Shown one piece after another: positions 35,870-46,347 of a stretch of 64,000 bases of DNA. Source of the DNA: Buddleja alternifolia. Its lineage: Eukaryota > Streptophyta > Magnoliopsida > Lamiales > Scrophulariaceae. How positions within the stretch are numbered: position 1 is the stretch's first letter; every line of letters starts with the position of its first letter. The DNA lies in NCBI GenBank assembly GCA_019426215.1, contig CM033394.1, positions 43,026,423 to 43,090,422 on the forward strand, written 5' to 3'. Below the pieces are notes generated by a model, which worked only from the letters and a program-made list of their open reading frames with translations, was not told the DNA's origin and ran no database searches. The translations under genes and the position numbers were made by a program.

Positions 35870-37220
35870 GGAAACTCTTCCATCCAATTCGAAATTAAAC
35901 CTAACAACTCGAAAACAAACCTAACAATTCGAAATCAAACCTATAAATTCACATTATACCAACTAATTCGAACATTATACCAAATATTTCCAAAAATATA
36001 GCAACCAATTCAAAATTAAAGCTATTCTAAATTAAGCCCAATAAATTTTAACTTATACCGCACAATTCAAAAAAATGGACAAATATACGAACCTATTCAA
36101 AAAAAAAAATCTAACTACTCGAAATTAAGCCTATTAATTCTAAAATAAACCAAACAATTCAAATTAAACCTAACAACTAGAAATCAAACCTAACAATTCA
36201 AAATTAAACCTAATAACTCGAAATCAAACCTAACAATTCAAAATTAAACACTACAAATTCAAATTATACCGAACATTTAGAAAATTATACCAACCAATTC
36301 CAACATTATACCAAATAACTCAAAAATAAAACTAAAAATTGACATTACACCTAAAAGTCAAAATTGAACCTAAAAATAGAAAATCAACCTATTAATTAAA
36401 AAATTATACCAACCATTCCAATATTATACCAAATAATTCAAATATAACACTAAAAATTGACATTATGCCTAAAAGTCAAAATTAAACCTAAAAAAAAAAA
36501 CCTATTAATTCAAAAATTATACCAATATATTCAAGAATTATACCAATTAATTCATAAATTATAGCTAACAAATTCAAGTTTTCAACTCTAAATTACAATA
36601 CCATTATAATAAAAAAAGCCCATATACAAACTCTACATATAATAAATTTAAAAGTATGAATGAATGAAAAAAAAAATTACCTTAATTTCTTAGTTGATGA
36701 TGGAGAATTTCGTTTAAACGAATAATCTCTTTGTAATAATGGTGAAAGAAGGGAAGGAGAAAGAGAGAAATGCAAGAGGATGAAGAAATGGGATGGAGAT
36801 GAATGTTATTTTTTTTCCTGCTAATGGAGGTGAAGAGAGAAGGCTTGCTGCTGTTTTCTGCTGGAGCAATAAACCAATTTCCGAAAACAACTGCAAAAGG
36901 CAGCAATTTCCGGAACAACGAAAAAGGCTGCAAAAGGCAGCAGCCTTTTGCAGCCATTTGTCAGCGGTCAGTTGACTGCTGACAGTTAACAGTAAAAAAA
37001 ATGAGAGACGACATAAGGATTGTCGTCTCTCATTTTAAATAAAAAATTTTTTTATACAAGAGACGACAATGCTTATGTCGTCTCTTATTTTAAAATAATT
37101 TTTTTTTTTTGCAAGAGACGACATATGCTATGTCGTAACGTACTATTATTTGATTGGATCTTTTTTCTGACATTTTCTGATTTTTCTTTTTTTTTTATAT
37201 ATTATTAATTTAATTTTCCC
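35870..37220 (-). repeat. MULE right terminal inverted repeat
   Basis: This is the inverse of the left repeat and somewhat longer, because the inner array of short words has extra units. Three GACGACA...TGTCGTC hairpins lie at 37002-37031, 37059-37086 and 37113-37137. Confidence 0.88.
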
Positions 37221-37479
37221 CCAAAGAATCAGACGATTTTTTCATCGGTACTACCATTCTAGATATCAAGGCTTTACTTTCTTCATTTACGTTTTTTTGA
37301 TTCTCTTCTGCACGCAGTTAAGTAATCAAGTAGCTTATTTACTTCCTCGAGCGGCTCCGAGTGATCAGGAAAGTATTATCTATCTTCCATTACAATGTAG
37401 AGAATTTGTTTTGCCTGATGTACAACTCTTAAACTAATATTAACCTATAATTTCCGTTTCAAAAAAGAATCAAAATCGA

Positions 37480-37685
37480 TCCAAAACCTGTTGGTCTAAT
37501 GGTACCCACCTCCCATTTTATGTGAAAGGATCGGGGTTCGAATCCATACTGTCACAAGTTGTGGCTCTCTCCTCCTTTATGGATCTAGATAGAGTTTTTA
37601 TGATTCAAAATTATAATCATCAACCCGGATTTATCGGGTTAGATATGTAAGTTATCCCTTCCTTTTGAATTTTAAATAAAAAAAC
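37480..37685 (+). mobile_element. tRNA-derived SINE, about 206 bp
   Basis: The segment has RNA polymerase III promoter boxes: box A TGGTCTAATGG at 37492-37502 and box B GGTTCGAATCC at 37535-37545. It ends in an A-rich tail and is flanked by AGAATCAAAATCGA on both sides (37466-37479 and 37686-37699), a perfect 14-bp target duplication as left by LINE machinery. It lies about 180 bp before the putative first exon of the FLX-like gene. It does not fold as a whole tRNA. Confidence 0.88.
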
Positions 37686-37861
37686 AGAATCAAAATCGAA
37701 TTGGAAAACAAATTTCCAAATAAATAAAAAAAAATTGAAAATCCAAAAAGTTCTTGTATTTCTGTTTGGACCCAAACACCCCTACAAGTTTCTTACAAAT
37801 AACGAAAAGCCGAGGGCAATTTCGTCACATGAGTAAGCCCACCTCTTAGTAATGAACGAAG

Positions 37862-37964
37862 CAGCCGTTTCGTTCTTCAGTCATATATCAGTCTCCAGAG
37901 GAAAAAAAATTATTCTTTCAAAATCAGAAATTCACCTTCGAAAAAGCTCCTCTGAATTTCACAG
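37862..37964 (+). other. Putative non-coding first exon of the FLX-like gene
   Basis: A pyrimidine-rich, leader-like stretch ends at CACAG|GTATTA, a good donor site at 37965. The coding exon begins after TGTGCAG at 39912, so a 5'-UTR intron of about 1.95 kb is inferred. The left limit is arbitrary. Such leader introns are common in plant housekeeping genes. Confidence 0.45.
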
Positions 37965-38499
37965 GTATTAAGCTAATTCCTTCAACTATTTCTAATCAAT
38001 CTGAAAAAAATTAATCTCATGTTTATTAATTTTATCATGAACTTTCGATTTTTATTTCTAGGTATTTTGTGTGTTCGATTTTCTTGCAATTGCTTCTCGT
38101 TGACGATAAATTTCGTATTAACTTCAGATTGTAGGTGTAATTTACACAAATGAAATCAATTAGACGAAAGATTTCAGCTTCAATTTTTTTTTTTTTACAT
38201 TAGCTAGTTTCTTTCTTTTTTTTTATGATGCGAACGAGAAAATGTGAATCTGTTTTGGCCGTTTATCGTTGCTTGATAAAATTTCGATATCATTAATTTT
38301 TGTGAGTAACTGCGAGTTTGTGTGCTGGTGTAATGCAATTGTGATTAAAACTAGTGTGAAATTAGGGGAGAAGTATATATGTACTTTGAATGAAGATCCA
38401 AAATTGAATTAGCATAAGATTTCTCAATCTGGCAAAGTTTTGTGGTTGCATGTATATTATGCTGTTGTGTTATAGGTTTTGTTTGCTTTTCAGAATTAG

Positions 38500-39450
38500 A
38501 AAGATGACTCAAAGATAGAATGTGATTGAAAACGGAGAGAAATCGAGGAACGAAATATGATATTCATTAATTGCTTGAAACCCTAAAGTCGTTACAAACT
38601 AGTTTAAATACCAAATCCTAATGGTAATTTGGCTACATTAATTGAAAATGCCTGCTCCAAGTTCCTTGGATGCTGGCACCGAATTTGTTGTAGATTCGCT
38701 GTCTCCTGCCAGCTTGTAATTACGCTGATACGTGGACTTCCTCCAGCTGAAGACCGTTTGCTGAAACGCTTCGATTTGCCATAAGTGACTTTGCCCCTTG
38801 CCTCTCCAAAACGCCATCGTTCAGTCCCAATTCCTTTCCAATTGTGCCCATATTTGGACGTCTGAGATTGGATCTTTTCCTTTTCATCCAACGGCCAAAA
38901 TCAGAACCTGCATCTCCTTTAATTATTATGACATATGCCTATTATAAACGAGACGGAACAATAATTCTGTTCGTGAAATGGAACTTGGTCAGGGTCTCAG
39001 ATTTAAGAAATTGAGAAGGGCGCATTAGAGGATGAGAAAAGAAGATTGATAGAAGAGTTGAGATTTGAAGAAGTGCAACTCTGGTTTTCTCATCTTTTTT
39101 GAGAAGTGTAACTGTGGTGTTACACGAGATCCCAGAAATGAAAATATATCAGAGTTACATACTCTTTCTAGTTACAATTTTCAAGATTGAATTTTGCCGG
39201 AGCTTCTCAAATGGTAGTTCTAAGAGACGGCGACTGTGAGTCAAACTAAATCAGATGTATTACTTTCATTGTTCAACATAATGCGTGACTCTCAAAAGGA
39301 AATAGCTAAGGTCTCGAGTAGTGGGCAATTCTCGACTGATTGGTCAAAGATCCAGGACTTTCAACTGCATATCTATTTGCGAGAACATGTTTACTTGGAA
39401 GTTTTGGAACGAGTAGTTATTCAAGTTAATGATTAATGTCGTGAACTATG
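38500..39450. other. Unidentified insert-like sequence in the leader intron
   Basis: A minus-strand open frame (38604-38891, 95 codons) and a plus-strand frame (39236-39436) occur here. The sequence GAAACCCTAAAGTCGTTACA with AAATACC near 38580-38612 looks like the R-U5 part of an LTR, so a degraded retroelement is possible. I recognise no protein domain. Confidence 0.3.
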
Positions 39451-39922
39451 GATGATGACCGTTATTCCGAACTTCTTTTGGAAGCTATTCTAAGCCGAAT
39501 TTCATAGTAAATTTTTTTCACACAAAAAAATCGACGATGGGTGTATCCGTATGAGTGCGCTACAGCTGGGAGATATTCTTCAAGGGCATTTTTAGGATAA
39601 TGGTTGTGCAATTACTTTTGCATGTAATAGTTAAGTGGGAGGATTACAACCAGACCTTCTATTAATTAGTCTAATTTGGTGCTCATGCATGAAGTCCAGT
39701 TCTTCATCTGATGGGTATTAAAAATACCCTTAATCTGTTTTTGGATTGAGGATTTCGAGAGTTGAGGATTTGAAATCCACTGAACTTGTTTCAATAAATT
39801 TCAAGTGATTTGAATTCCTTTAGCATTCCTTATGCACAATTTTTTCTATATATTTATTTCAAATCCTCGGTTTAGTGTCCACTTCTTTGTACTTATAGAA
39901 TGGCTTGTGCAGGCTCGTCCTT

Positions 39923-40873
39923 ATGGCTGGGAGAAACCGTATGACCCGCCACACTGACAACTTTCGAGGGCCAATACCCGTCCCTCATCCTGTGGCAATA
40001 GAAGAGGAACTTGAACTCCAAAGAAGAGACATTCAGAGGCTTCTTGCTGAAAATCGACATGTAATTGATGACAATGTGATGCTTCAAAGGGACTTGACCG
40101 CTGTGAAAGACGAAATCCACAGATTAAATCAGGTTATTCCTAAAATGCATGCCGACAAAGAGGCGCACAGAAGGGAGTTAATTGAGAGAGGGCTGAAACT
40201 AGAGTCTGAACTTCGCTCTACTGAACCTTTGAGAGCAGAAGTTGTGCAATTAAGGTCTGAAGTACAGAAATTAAACACACAAAGGCAGGATTTATCGTCC
40301 CAGGTTCAAAATCTCACTAAGGATATTAATCGAATGCAAGGTGAGAATAAGCAAGTGGCTGCCATGAAGACTGATGTTGATAAGCTTCGCAAAGAGCTCG
40401 TTGATGTCAGGTATGAACATGGAACATTTTGGGAAAATGAATAACAAAGGGAAAATGCTTTCCTATTTTTATTGCTCGAGGAACCCTTTAATTTTCTCTT
40501 GAATCTATGAAATGATTTTATGTTATTACGCTCGTATCTATATGTGCATTGGTTGTGGGCCTTTTCGCTAGAAAACTTGCGTGTCAAAGTGATGGAGCAT
40601 GAAGCTTTCCTATGAAGGCCGATTGCATAAGGGAAATTTGGAAATTTGGTGTATGTGTTGTTAAAATAGAATATTTTTTGTTTCTGATTGAGTGTTTGAT
40701 TCTTGCATGATCTACACGGTGCTTAGGAGAGTGTTTGAGTATGAGAAGAAAGGAAATGAAGAGTTGGTTGAACAAAATCGATCGGTGGAGACAAACCTTA
40801 TTTCTATGGCTCGAGAAATAGAGAAGTTACGTGCTGAGCAAGCAAGCGCTGACAGGAGGCTGATGGGTATACG

Positions 40874-40906
<33 letters not shown>

Positions 40907-41036
40907 CATACATACATGTATATATATACATATATATTACACTATCAGCACAACTAAGAATTTGCTCATCCAAAGATAATTTTTCATATTCCTTACATAG
41001 AGAAAGCATTTGTATATATATATATATATATATTCG

Positions 41037-41067
<31 letters not shown>

Positions 41068-41418
41068 CATACATATATACATACATGTGTGTATATATAT
41101 ATTTTACACTATCACCACAACTAAGAATTTGCTCATCCAAAGATAATTTTTCCTATTCCTTACATAGAGAAAACATTTGTGTATATATGTATATATATAT
41201 ATATAGACACACATACTCGACACTGATACATGTTGAAACTTGGGTTTAGTATTGAACTGCATGTTTCTTCATTGAGGTAGCTAACCATTTCTGCAGGTGT
41301 TGGAGGATATGGAATGCTGAATGGAAGCCCTGAAACAAGATACCCAGGCCCATATGGTGATGTATATGGTGCAGGGCCATGGGGATCATATGATAGGCAT
41401 GGACCTCCACGACATTGA
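39923..41418 (+). CDS. FLX-like (FLOWERING LOCUS C EXPRESSOR-like) coiled-coil protein
   Basis: Three coding exons, 39923-40410, 40727-40866 and 41297-41418, join through GTC AG|GTATGA...CTTAG|GAGAG and ATG G|GTATAC...CTGCAG|GT to give 249 residues. The start MAGRNR matches the family (MSGRNR-type) and was preferred to an upstream in-frame ATG at 39905 that lies before the likely acceptor. Residues about 28-210 are a long coiled coil with family blocks LLAENRHVIDDNVMLQRDL, ESELRSTEPLRAEV, FEYEKK and NLISMAREIEKLRAE. The tail is Gly/Tyr/Pro-rich (GPYGDVYGAGPWGSYD). In Arabidopsis, FLX works with FRIGIDA to raise FLC expression, and FLX-like paralogues are less well defined. The copy looks intact. 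Intron 2 carries an expanded (CT)n/(AT)n duplication right after the donor. Confidence 0.92.
40869..41205 (+). repeat. Two-copy duplication of about 165 bp in FLX-like intron
   Basis: A unit consisting of (CT)n, CATATACATACAT, (TA)n, CACAACTAAGAATTTGCTCA and TTCCTTACATAGAGAAA occurs twice. CAACTAAG recurs at 40951 and 41117 (166 bp) and CGTCTCTCT at 40872 and 41035 (163 bp). The second copy is followed by another (TA)n run. Confidence 0.88.
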
Positions 41419-43816
41419 TCCTTGTTGAGATCTATAGTTGGGGAAGGTTCATAGGTAATGTCTCTCAATGACTACAAGGATGATCAACCTGTTGCTCGTA
41501 CTTTCTTGTTCGGTAATTTAGTCTGTATTTGCATGTTTGTGATTGATTTAAGGACTTCAAATGCTTCGGAATCTAAGTGGAAATCTGCATTGTAATGCAA
41601 TCACTGCTACTTCTTTCGTCCATTTGATATGCTTTAATTGTTCATACAGGTCGAAACAATTCACTTCATAAAATGTGTTGGTCCAATTTTTACATAGGAT
41701 AAATTACATAGACACCCCGCGTGAGAATATAATTACGAAAAAAAACTGAGGTTTGAGAATATTTTTTTGTCAGCAAAATCATATTATAATTTCTCTTCCC
41801 ATTAGGAGAAAGCAGATTGCAATTTCAACCTCTATTTCTTGAGTTGGATTGACAGAGGTGTTCTGGTAGTTTGAAGCCTTAGGGTGTTCATGGTAATTAC
41901 CCAACAAGTGAGGACGTTTGCATGTAATTATCCCTTCATATGCCAGTATAGGGAGCGAACGCGGAAAACTCCTGTATTTTGCTCTGCTTTCTTATTCCTA
42001 CGTACCCTTTTGAGTTGTAGACAGATGGATATTCGCCTAGTCCGTCGCGTTGACCGCAATAGCTGATTTTAATAATTCTAAGAAAGTAGGCAATATGTTG
42101 TTAATGAACACCATTAATACGCTTGAATTAATGCTGCTGCATGACCTAAACCGAATGGTCTGCATTTTACAATTCTCAACTTGCTCTCTCTATAACTAGT
42201 AGCAATTGGGAATTTGGGATTCTACACCCATATTTCATGGACACCGTTAGATTGCCTCAATGGAATGAGCATCGTTTCATTAACCTCAATTGAAAGGAAA
42301 TTTTCTAGTATGATCTATGAGGACGTTTAATTTGACGTGACTATTCCCCGGTGATACTCTCACAAGATACTCGGGTAAGTCTCAGGGATGTCCGGGCCAT
42401 TAGTTATCATGACCCTTGCAATGGTCAATGGTGGGTTCACCTGAGACTCCCATACAATGAAAAGTTTTGATGTAAGGCACGTAATGGTTTCAGGATATCC
42501 TAAGTATCACCCGTTGTACATTATGCGTGAAAGTCCGTACTTTAGGCGTGAAAGTCCGTCCCAAGCACGTTGTGTAGGTTCACGAACTAGGACACTAGTC
42601 AATTTGGATATTCTATTTTAATTTATTGTTTCATGGTGTACTTCACACATTGTAGATGCGTATAACGTTTATACATTATTTTTTATATGCACTTTCTTGT
42701 GGAATATTTACATTTGATGTCCATATAAGAATGGAACTTGATATAAAATACTTAATAAAATAGATGATACAAAGTACTCTAGGTGCGCCCTCCGATTCAC
42801 AAAGGAGATTATTAGTTGTTTTTCATGTTAAATTGAACATACGAAGATTAAAAAAGAGGTACCTATGTTAATTTGCACAATCAGGGGTATTAAGCATTGA
42901 GCCGGCTCGTGAGCCTTGCAAGTCAAGCCTAGCGAGCGAGCTCGAGCCGTTTATACTTGTTCGGAGATTGGCGAGCTTGTATAAAAAATAATTTATTTAT
43001 TAATTTATTAATATAAATAATTTTATAATTTAGATTATATAAATAATGATATATTTATTTATCATGAGTATATTTAATAATATATATTAATATAAAATTA
43101 ATGATAAAATACACATATAAATAAAAAAATTAATTTTTATATATATATATATAATAGCTTGAGCTCGGCTCTGTTCGACCAAACTCCAGCTCGTTTACTC
43201 AATTTTGACGAGTTTGGGCTCGGAAATCTTGATTTGAGTTCGAGCTAAGCAATTTGGCCGGACATGGTTTTGATTTTGGCTCATGTGCACCGCTAAGCAC
43301 AAGTAAAAAGTTATGGTCATTGTGTCTTTTTCAAATTTTTTGTTTACACTCCTCTTTTTTGAGGGGATGCCAAAAATTTCACTTCACCAAAAATTGGAGT
43401 TATTCAATATTCATGAGTTTACGGGAGGCAAGTGAAATTTCAAAATCGCATAGGGTTTTATTTGTAATTGGAGAAAACTCATTGAGGTTTTGTAAATTCT
43501 CTCTGTTTTAATAGTTTTCGGGTCTCTTCCTTTACCCTTTTGGACCTTTAATTTCAATCAAAGTGTTCTCAATCTCTATCAAACCAACCAAGACCTATTG
43601 GTCCTTGCCTGGTTTTTTACATTTTCCAATTTTAGTTTTCATTAATTTGAAAATGACCCTTTTTTCGTGGGTCAGTAAACCTGGTATGGATTTCATCTGT
43701 CATCCGTTTCGAGATCTTACGATGTGAACATGTGTTATTGCATCAGGAATTGGAGTTTCAAGAACTCTTAAAACCATCCTTATAATTAACACTTATCACT
43801 TAAATAAGGGTAAATT
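41419..43816. other. Intergenic DNA with a hAT-like remnant
   Basis: No gene was seen. Around 42895-43265 a GAGCCGGCTCG / GAGCTCGAGCC-rich left part and an inverted right part (GAGCTCGGCTC, GGGCTCGG) enclose AT-rich sequence. This looks like an eroded non-autonomous hAT-type element similar in composition to the one at 59.2 kb. CTCGGGTAAGTCTCAGGGAT (42370) and nearby text may be another degraded repeat. Confidence 0.45.
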
Positions 43817-44088
43817 CACTACAAGAAAATTAGATATTTGCAATGAAATATGTAGCAATTTAAACTCACAGCTCTTTTGACCGTAGTGAATGTATCATAT
43901 TGTCACGCTGAAATTAGTGATGGTGGAAAAAAATGTTAAACTATTTTAAGTTATAATTAGCCGTGGTGGAAGAAATGTTAATCTATTTTACAATGGTTAA
44001 AAATCATGGATTTTTACAATTGATTTTGACCATGGCAAAGGATTTTACCATGACTAATTGGCACGGGAAAATCAATTTTTTTGTAATG
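43817..44088. mobile_element. 272-bp CACTA-type MITE upstream of KCS
   Basis: It begins CACTACAAGAAAATTAG, the classic CACTA (En/Spm) terminus, and ends AATTTTTTTGTAATG, a slightly decayed inverse. ATT flanks both sides (43814-43816 and 44089-44091), the 3-bp duplication made by this superfamily. The interior has short inverted motifs (GCCGTGGTGG; CCATGACTAATTGG) and no coding capacity. Confidence 0.8.
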
Positions 44089-44091
44089 ATT

Positions 44092-44871
44092 GCAAATACA
44101 TACCTTGCGGGAGAATGTAACTACGAAAAATATTGCGAACTTTGAGAAATTGTCACACATTATTAGTCAATAAAAGCATATTACATGATTTTCACCTATT
44201 GTTTTTAGAGTTATCAAGTTCTGATAGGTGTGCATGCCTCAATAATTCGTAAAAACTGAAAAAAATAAACATATATTATATATATATATGTATGTAACGT
44301 GAGAGGGCCTTAAAGTAACTATCTTGGTAGCCAAGTTTTTTAAATATATCACTTGCATCCATTAAAACTTTGACAAGTATCCAAGGTAATTTCTTCCATC
44401 ATTCTCTTCTCTCCTCTTAAATTGTTTTTTACTTTATATCTCTCTCTTCTCTCCTTTTTCTCCTCACTCTTATTTCTTCTTATTTCTTTTCAAACATTCC
44501 TTTTTCTTTTCTTTTCTTTTTTTTTTAATCTATTTTCTTCTTTTTTCTAAAACACTAATTTCTAACTACATATAATAATTGACATGAAATTATCGGTACT
44601 ATGCTTGCATAATTTCAAGAAACACGTGGTATTGATAAATTTTCATGTAACAAAATAATGAATTAATTAATTATTTAAATTTGTCACTCAATAATTAAGA
44701 AAGCATGTTATCTCAATAATTAATTAAATTAATTAGGCATGCACAATTATAATATTGTACAAGCTCTATAATCATCCTAGCTGCCACCACCCTACCCTAA
44801 ACCTTAATTATTCAATCTTTAAATCTCCCCATCTCTTCCCAATAAATCTCCCAATAACACAACCATAACAA
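44092..44871 (+). promoter_or_regulatory. Upstream region of the KCS gene
   Basis: There is a pyrimidine-rich stretch at about 44390-44545 (repeated TCTTCTCTCC and TTTCTTTT), then AT-rich sequence, then a C/A-rich leader just before the start codon. A TATA-like CTCTATAATC lies at about 44764-44773. No specific transcription-factor site is claimed. Confidence 0.35.
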
Positions 44872-46347
44872 ATGACAACCATAACTAAATTAACAATGGC
44901 TCCCCAAATACCACCTAACTATGCAAAACTACTATACCAATACCTCATAAACCACTTCTTCTTCTTCATCTCCCCAATCTTCATCTCTCTCTCCATCCAA
45001 TCCTTTCATCCAATACTCAAACTCTACAACTCCATCGAATTCAACTCACTCAATGTCATTTCCTCATTCTTCATCATCATCACCGTTGTCGCTTTCTTCA
45101 TTCTCTCGAAGCCTCGAACCGTGTACTTAGTCGATTACGCCCTTTACAAGCCTCCTCAGAGCTGGAAACTCTCATCCAAAACTTTTGTGGAACATGCAAA
45201 ACAGGTTCTACCCACAGAGCCCGTAAATTTCCTAACGAAAATCCTCGAACGCTCGGGCCTCGGAGAAGAAACGTGTTTTCCACCTGCCATGCAATTGATC
45301 CCTCCAAACCCTAATATGCAGTCAGCAAGAGAAGAAGCTGAAGTCATAATCTTCTCTTGCATGGATTCACTTTTCAAGAAAACTAAGCTTAAACCAAAGG
45401 ATATAGATATATTAGTTATAAATTGCAGTGTTTTTTCTCCAACTCCATCTTTAACAGCTATGGTTATTAATAAGTATAGAATGAGAAGCAATATCAAGAG
45501 TTTTAATCTTTCAGGAATGGGGTGTAGTGCTGGCTTATTATCAATAGATTTAGCCAAAGATCTTCTCAAGTGTAACCCTAATTCAAACGCTGTCGTTTTA
45601 AGCACTGAGATTCTAAGTACGAGGAACTTTTATAAGGGGAAAGAAAGAGCCATGCTCCTCCCCAATGCTATATTCAGAGTAGGCGGCGCCGCGGTGCTAT
45701 TATCCAACCTCCGATCAGATCGCCATCGTGCAAAGTATCGACTAGTCCATTTGATTAGAACCCACAAAGGGTCTGATGATAAATCCTTCAATTGCATACA
45801 ACAAGAACAAGATGGTGAAGGGCATTTAGGGATTAGGTTAAATAAAGATCTCATGGTGGTCGCCGGCGACGCTTTGAAATCGAATATAACTACTCTTGGC
45901 CCTCTTGTTCTTCCTATTTCAGAGAAGATTTTATTTGTGTTGTCGCTAGTTTGGAGAAAATTCTTGAAATTTGATTCGAAACCCTATGTTCCGGATTTTG
46001 CGACAGCGTTTGAGCACTTTTGTATTCACGCCGGAGGGCGGGCAGTGATCGACGAGCTGCAGAAGAATCTCCGGTTGACGGCGGAGCATGTGGAGGCATC
46101 GAGGATGACATTGCATAGGTTTGGCAACACTTCTTCTTCTTCAATATGGTATGAGCTTAGTTATATTGAGTGTAAGGGGAGAATGAAGAAAGGTGATAGG
46201 GTGTGGCAGATAGGAATTGGGAGTGGATTTAAGTGTAATAGTGCGGTTTGGAAGTGTAATCGAACGGTTAAGAAACCTTTGGATGGAGCTTGGGTTGATT
46301 GTATTGAGAGCTATCCGGTTCATATCCCAGATGTAGTTAAGATTTAA
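44872..46347 (+). CDS. 3-ketoacyl-CoA synthase (KCS), intronless
   Basis: This 491-residue protein condenses malonyl-CoA with a long-chain acyl-CoA, the first and chain-length-setting step of very-long-chain fatty acid elongation in the endoplasmic reticulum, feeding waxes, suberin and sphingolipids. Two N-terminal membrane segments are visible (about residues 24-43 and 63-80), followed by SKPRTVYLVDY, the start of the FAE1/CUT1-like condensing domain. The catalytic triad is complete: Cys218 (GMGCSAGL), His386 (FCIHAGGRAVIDELQ) and Asn419 (RFGNTSSSS). Each lies exactly five residues before its counterpart in Arabidopsis FAE1. The C-terminus GSGFKCNSAVWKCNR is canonical, and length is normal. 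A second in-frame ATG at 44896 (MAPQIPPNYAK) has a better context (ACAATGGC) and may be the real start. The similarity is closest to the KCS5/KCS6 (CER6) and related wax clades, but the sub-clade is not settled. Confidence 0.96.
   Translation: MTTITKLTMAPQIPPNYAKLLYQYLINHFFFFISPIFISLSIQSFHPILKLYNSIEFNSLNVISSFFIIITVVAFFILSKPRTVYLVDYALYKPPQSWKLSSKTFVEHAKQVLPTEPVNFLTKILERSGLGEETCFPPAMQLIPPNPNMQSAREEAEVIIFSCMDSLFKKTKLKPKDIDILVINCSVFSPTPSLTAMVINKYRMRSNIKSFNLSGMGCSAGLLSIDLAKDLLKCNPNSNAVVLSTEILSTRNFYKGKERAMLLPNAIFRVGGAAVLLSNLRSDRHRAKYRLVHLIRTHKGSDDKSFNCIQQEQDGEGHLGIRLNKDLMVVAGDALKSNITTLGPLVLPISEKILFVLSLVWRKFLKFDSKPYVPDFATAFEHFCIHAGGRAVIDELQKNLRLTAEHVEASRMTLHRFGNTSSSSIWYELSYIECKGRMKKGDRVWQIGIGSGFKCNSAVWKCNRTVKKPLDGAWVDCIESYPVHIPDVVKI

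Larger units (their letters stand above)
28600..37220. mobile_element. Complete 8.6-kb Mutator-like element (MULE) with passenger gene
   Basis: The element starts GGGAAAAGTAAATTAATAAT and ends with the inverse (ATTATTAATTTAATTTTCCC). CCAAAGAATC stands on both sides (28590-28599 and 37221-37230), a 10-bp target duplication within the 9-11 bp range of MULEs. The terminal inverted repeats run inward more than 1 kb, to about 29690 on the left and about 35870 on the right. Between them lie a MULE transposase on the plus strand and a plant mobile domain gene on the minus strand, facing each other. Both genes carry inactivating lesions. Confidence 0.95.

Noticed and set aside
37480..37560. tRNA gene
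   Set aside because: Boxes A and B are present, but the acceptor and anticodon stems do not pair, and the 14-bp flanking duplication with an A-rich tail shows a SINE.
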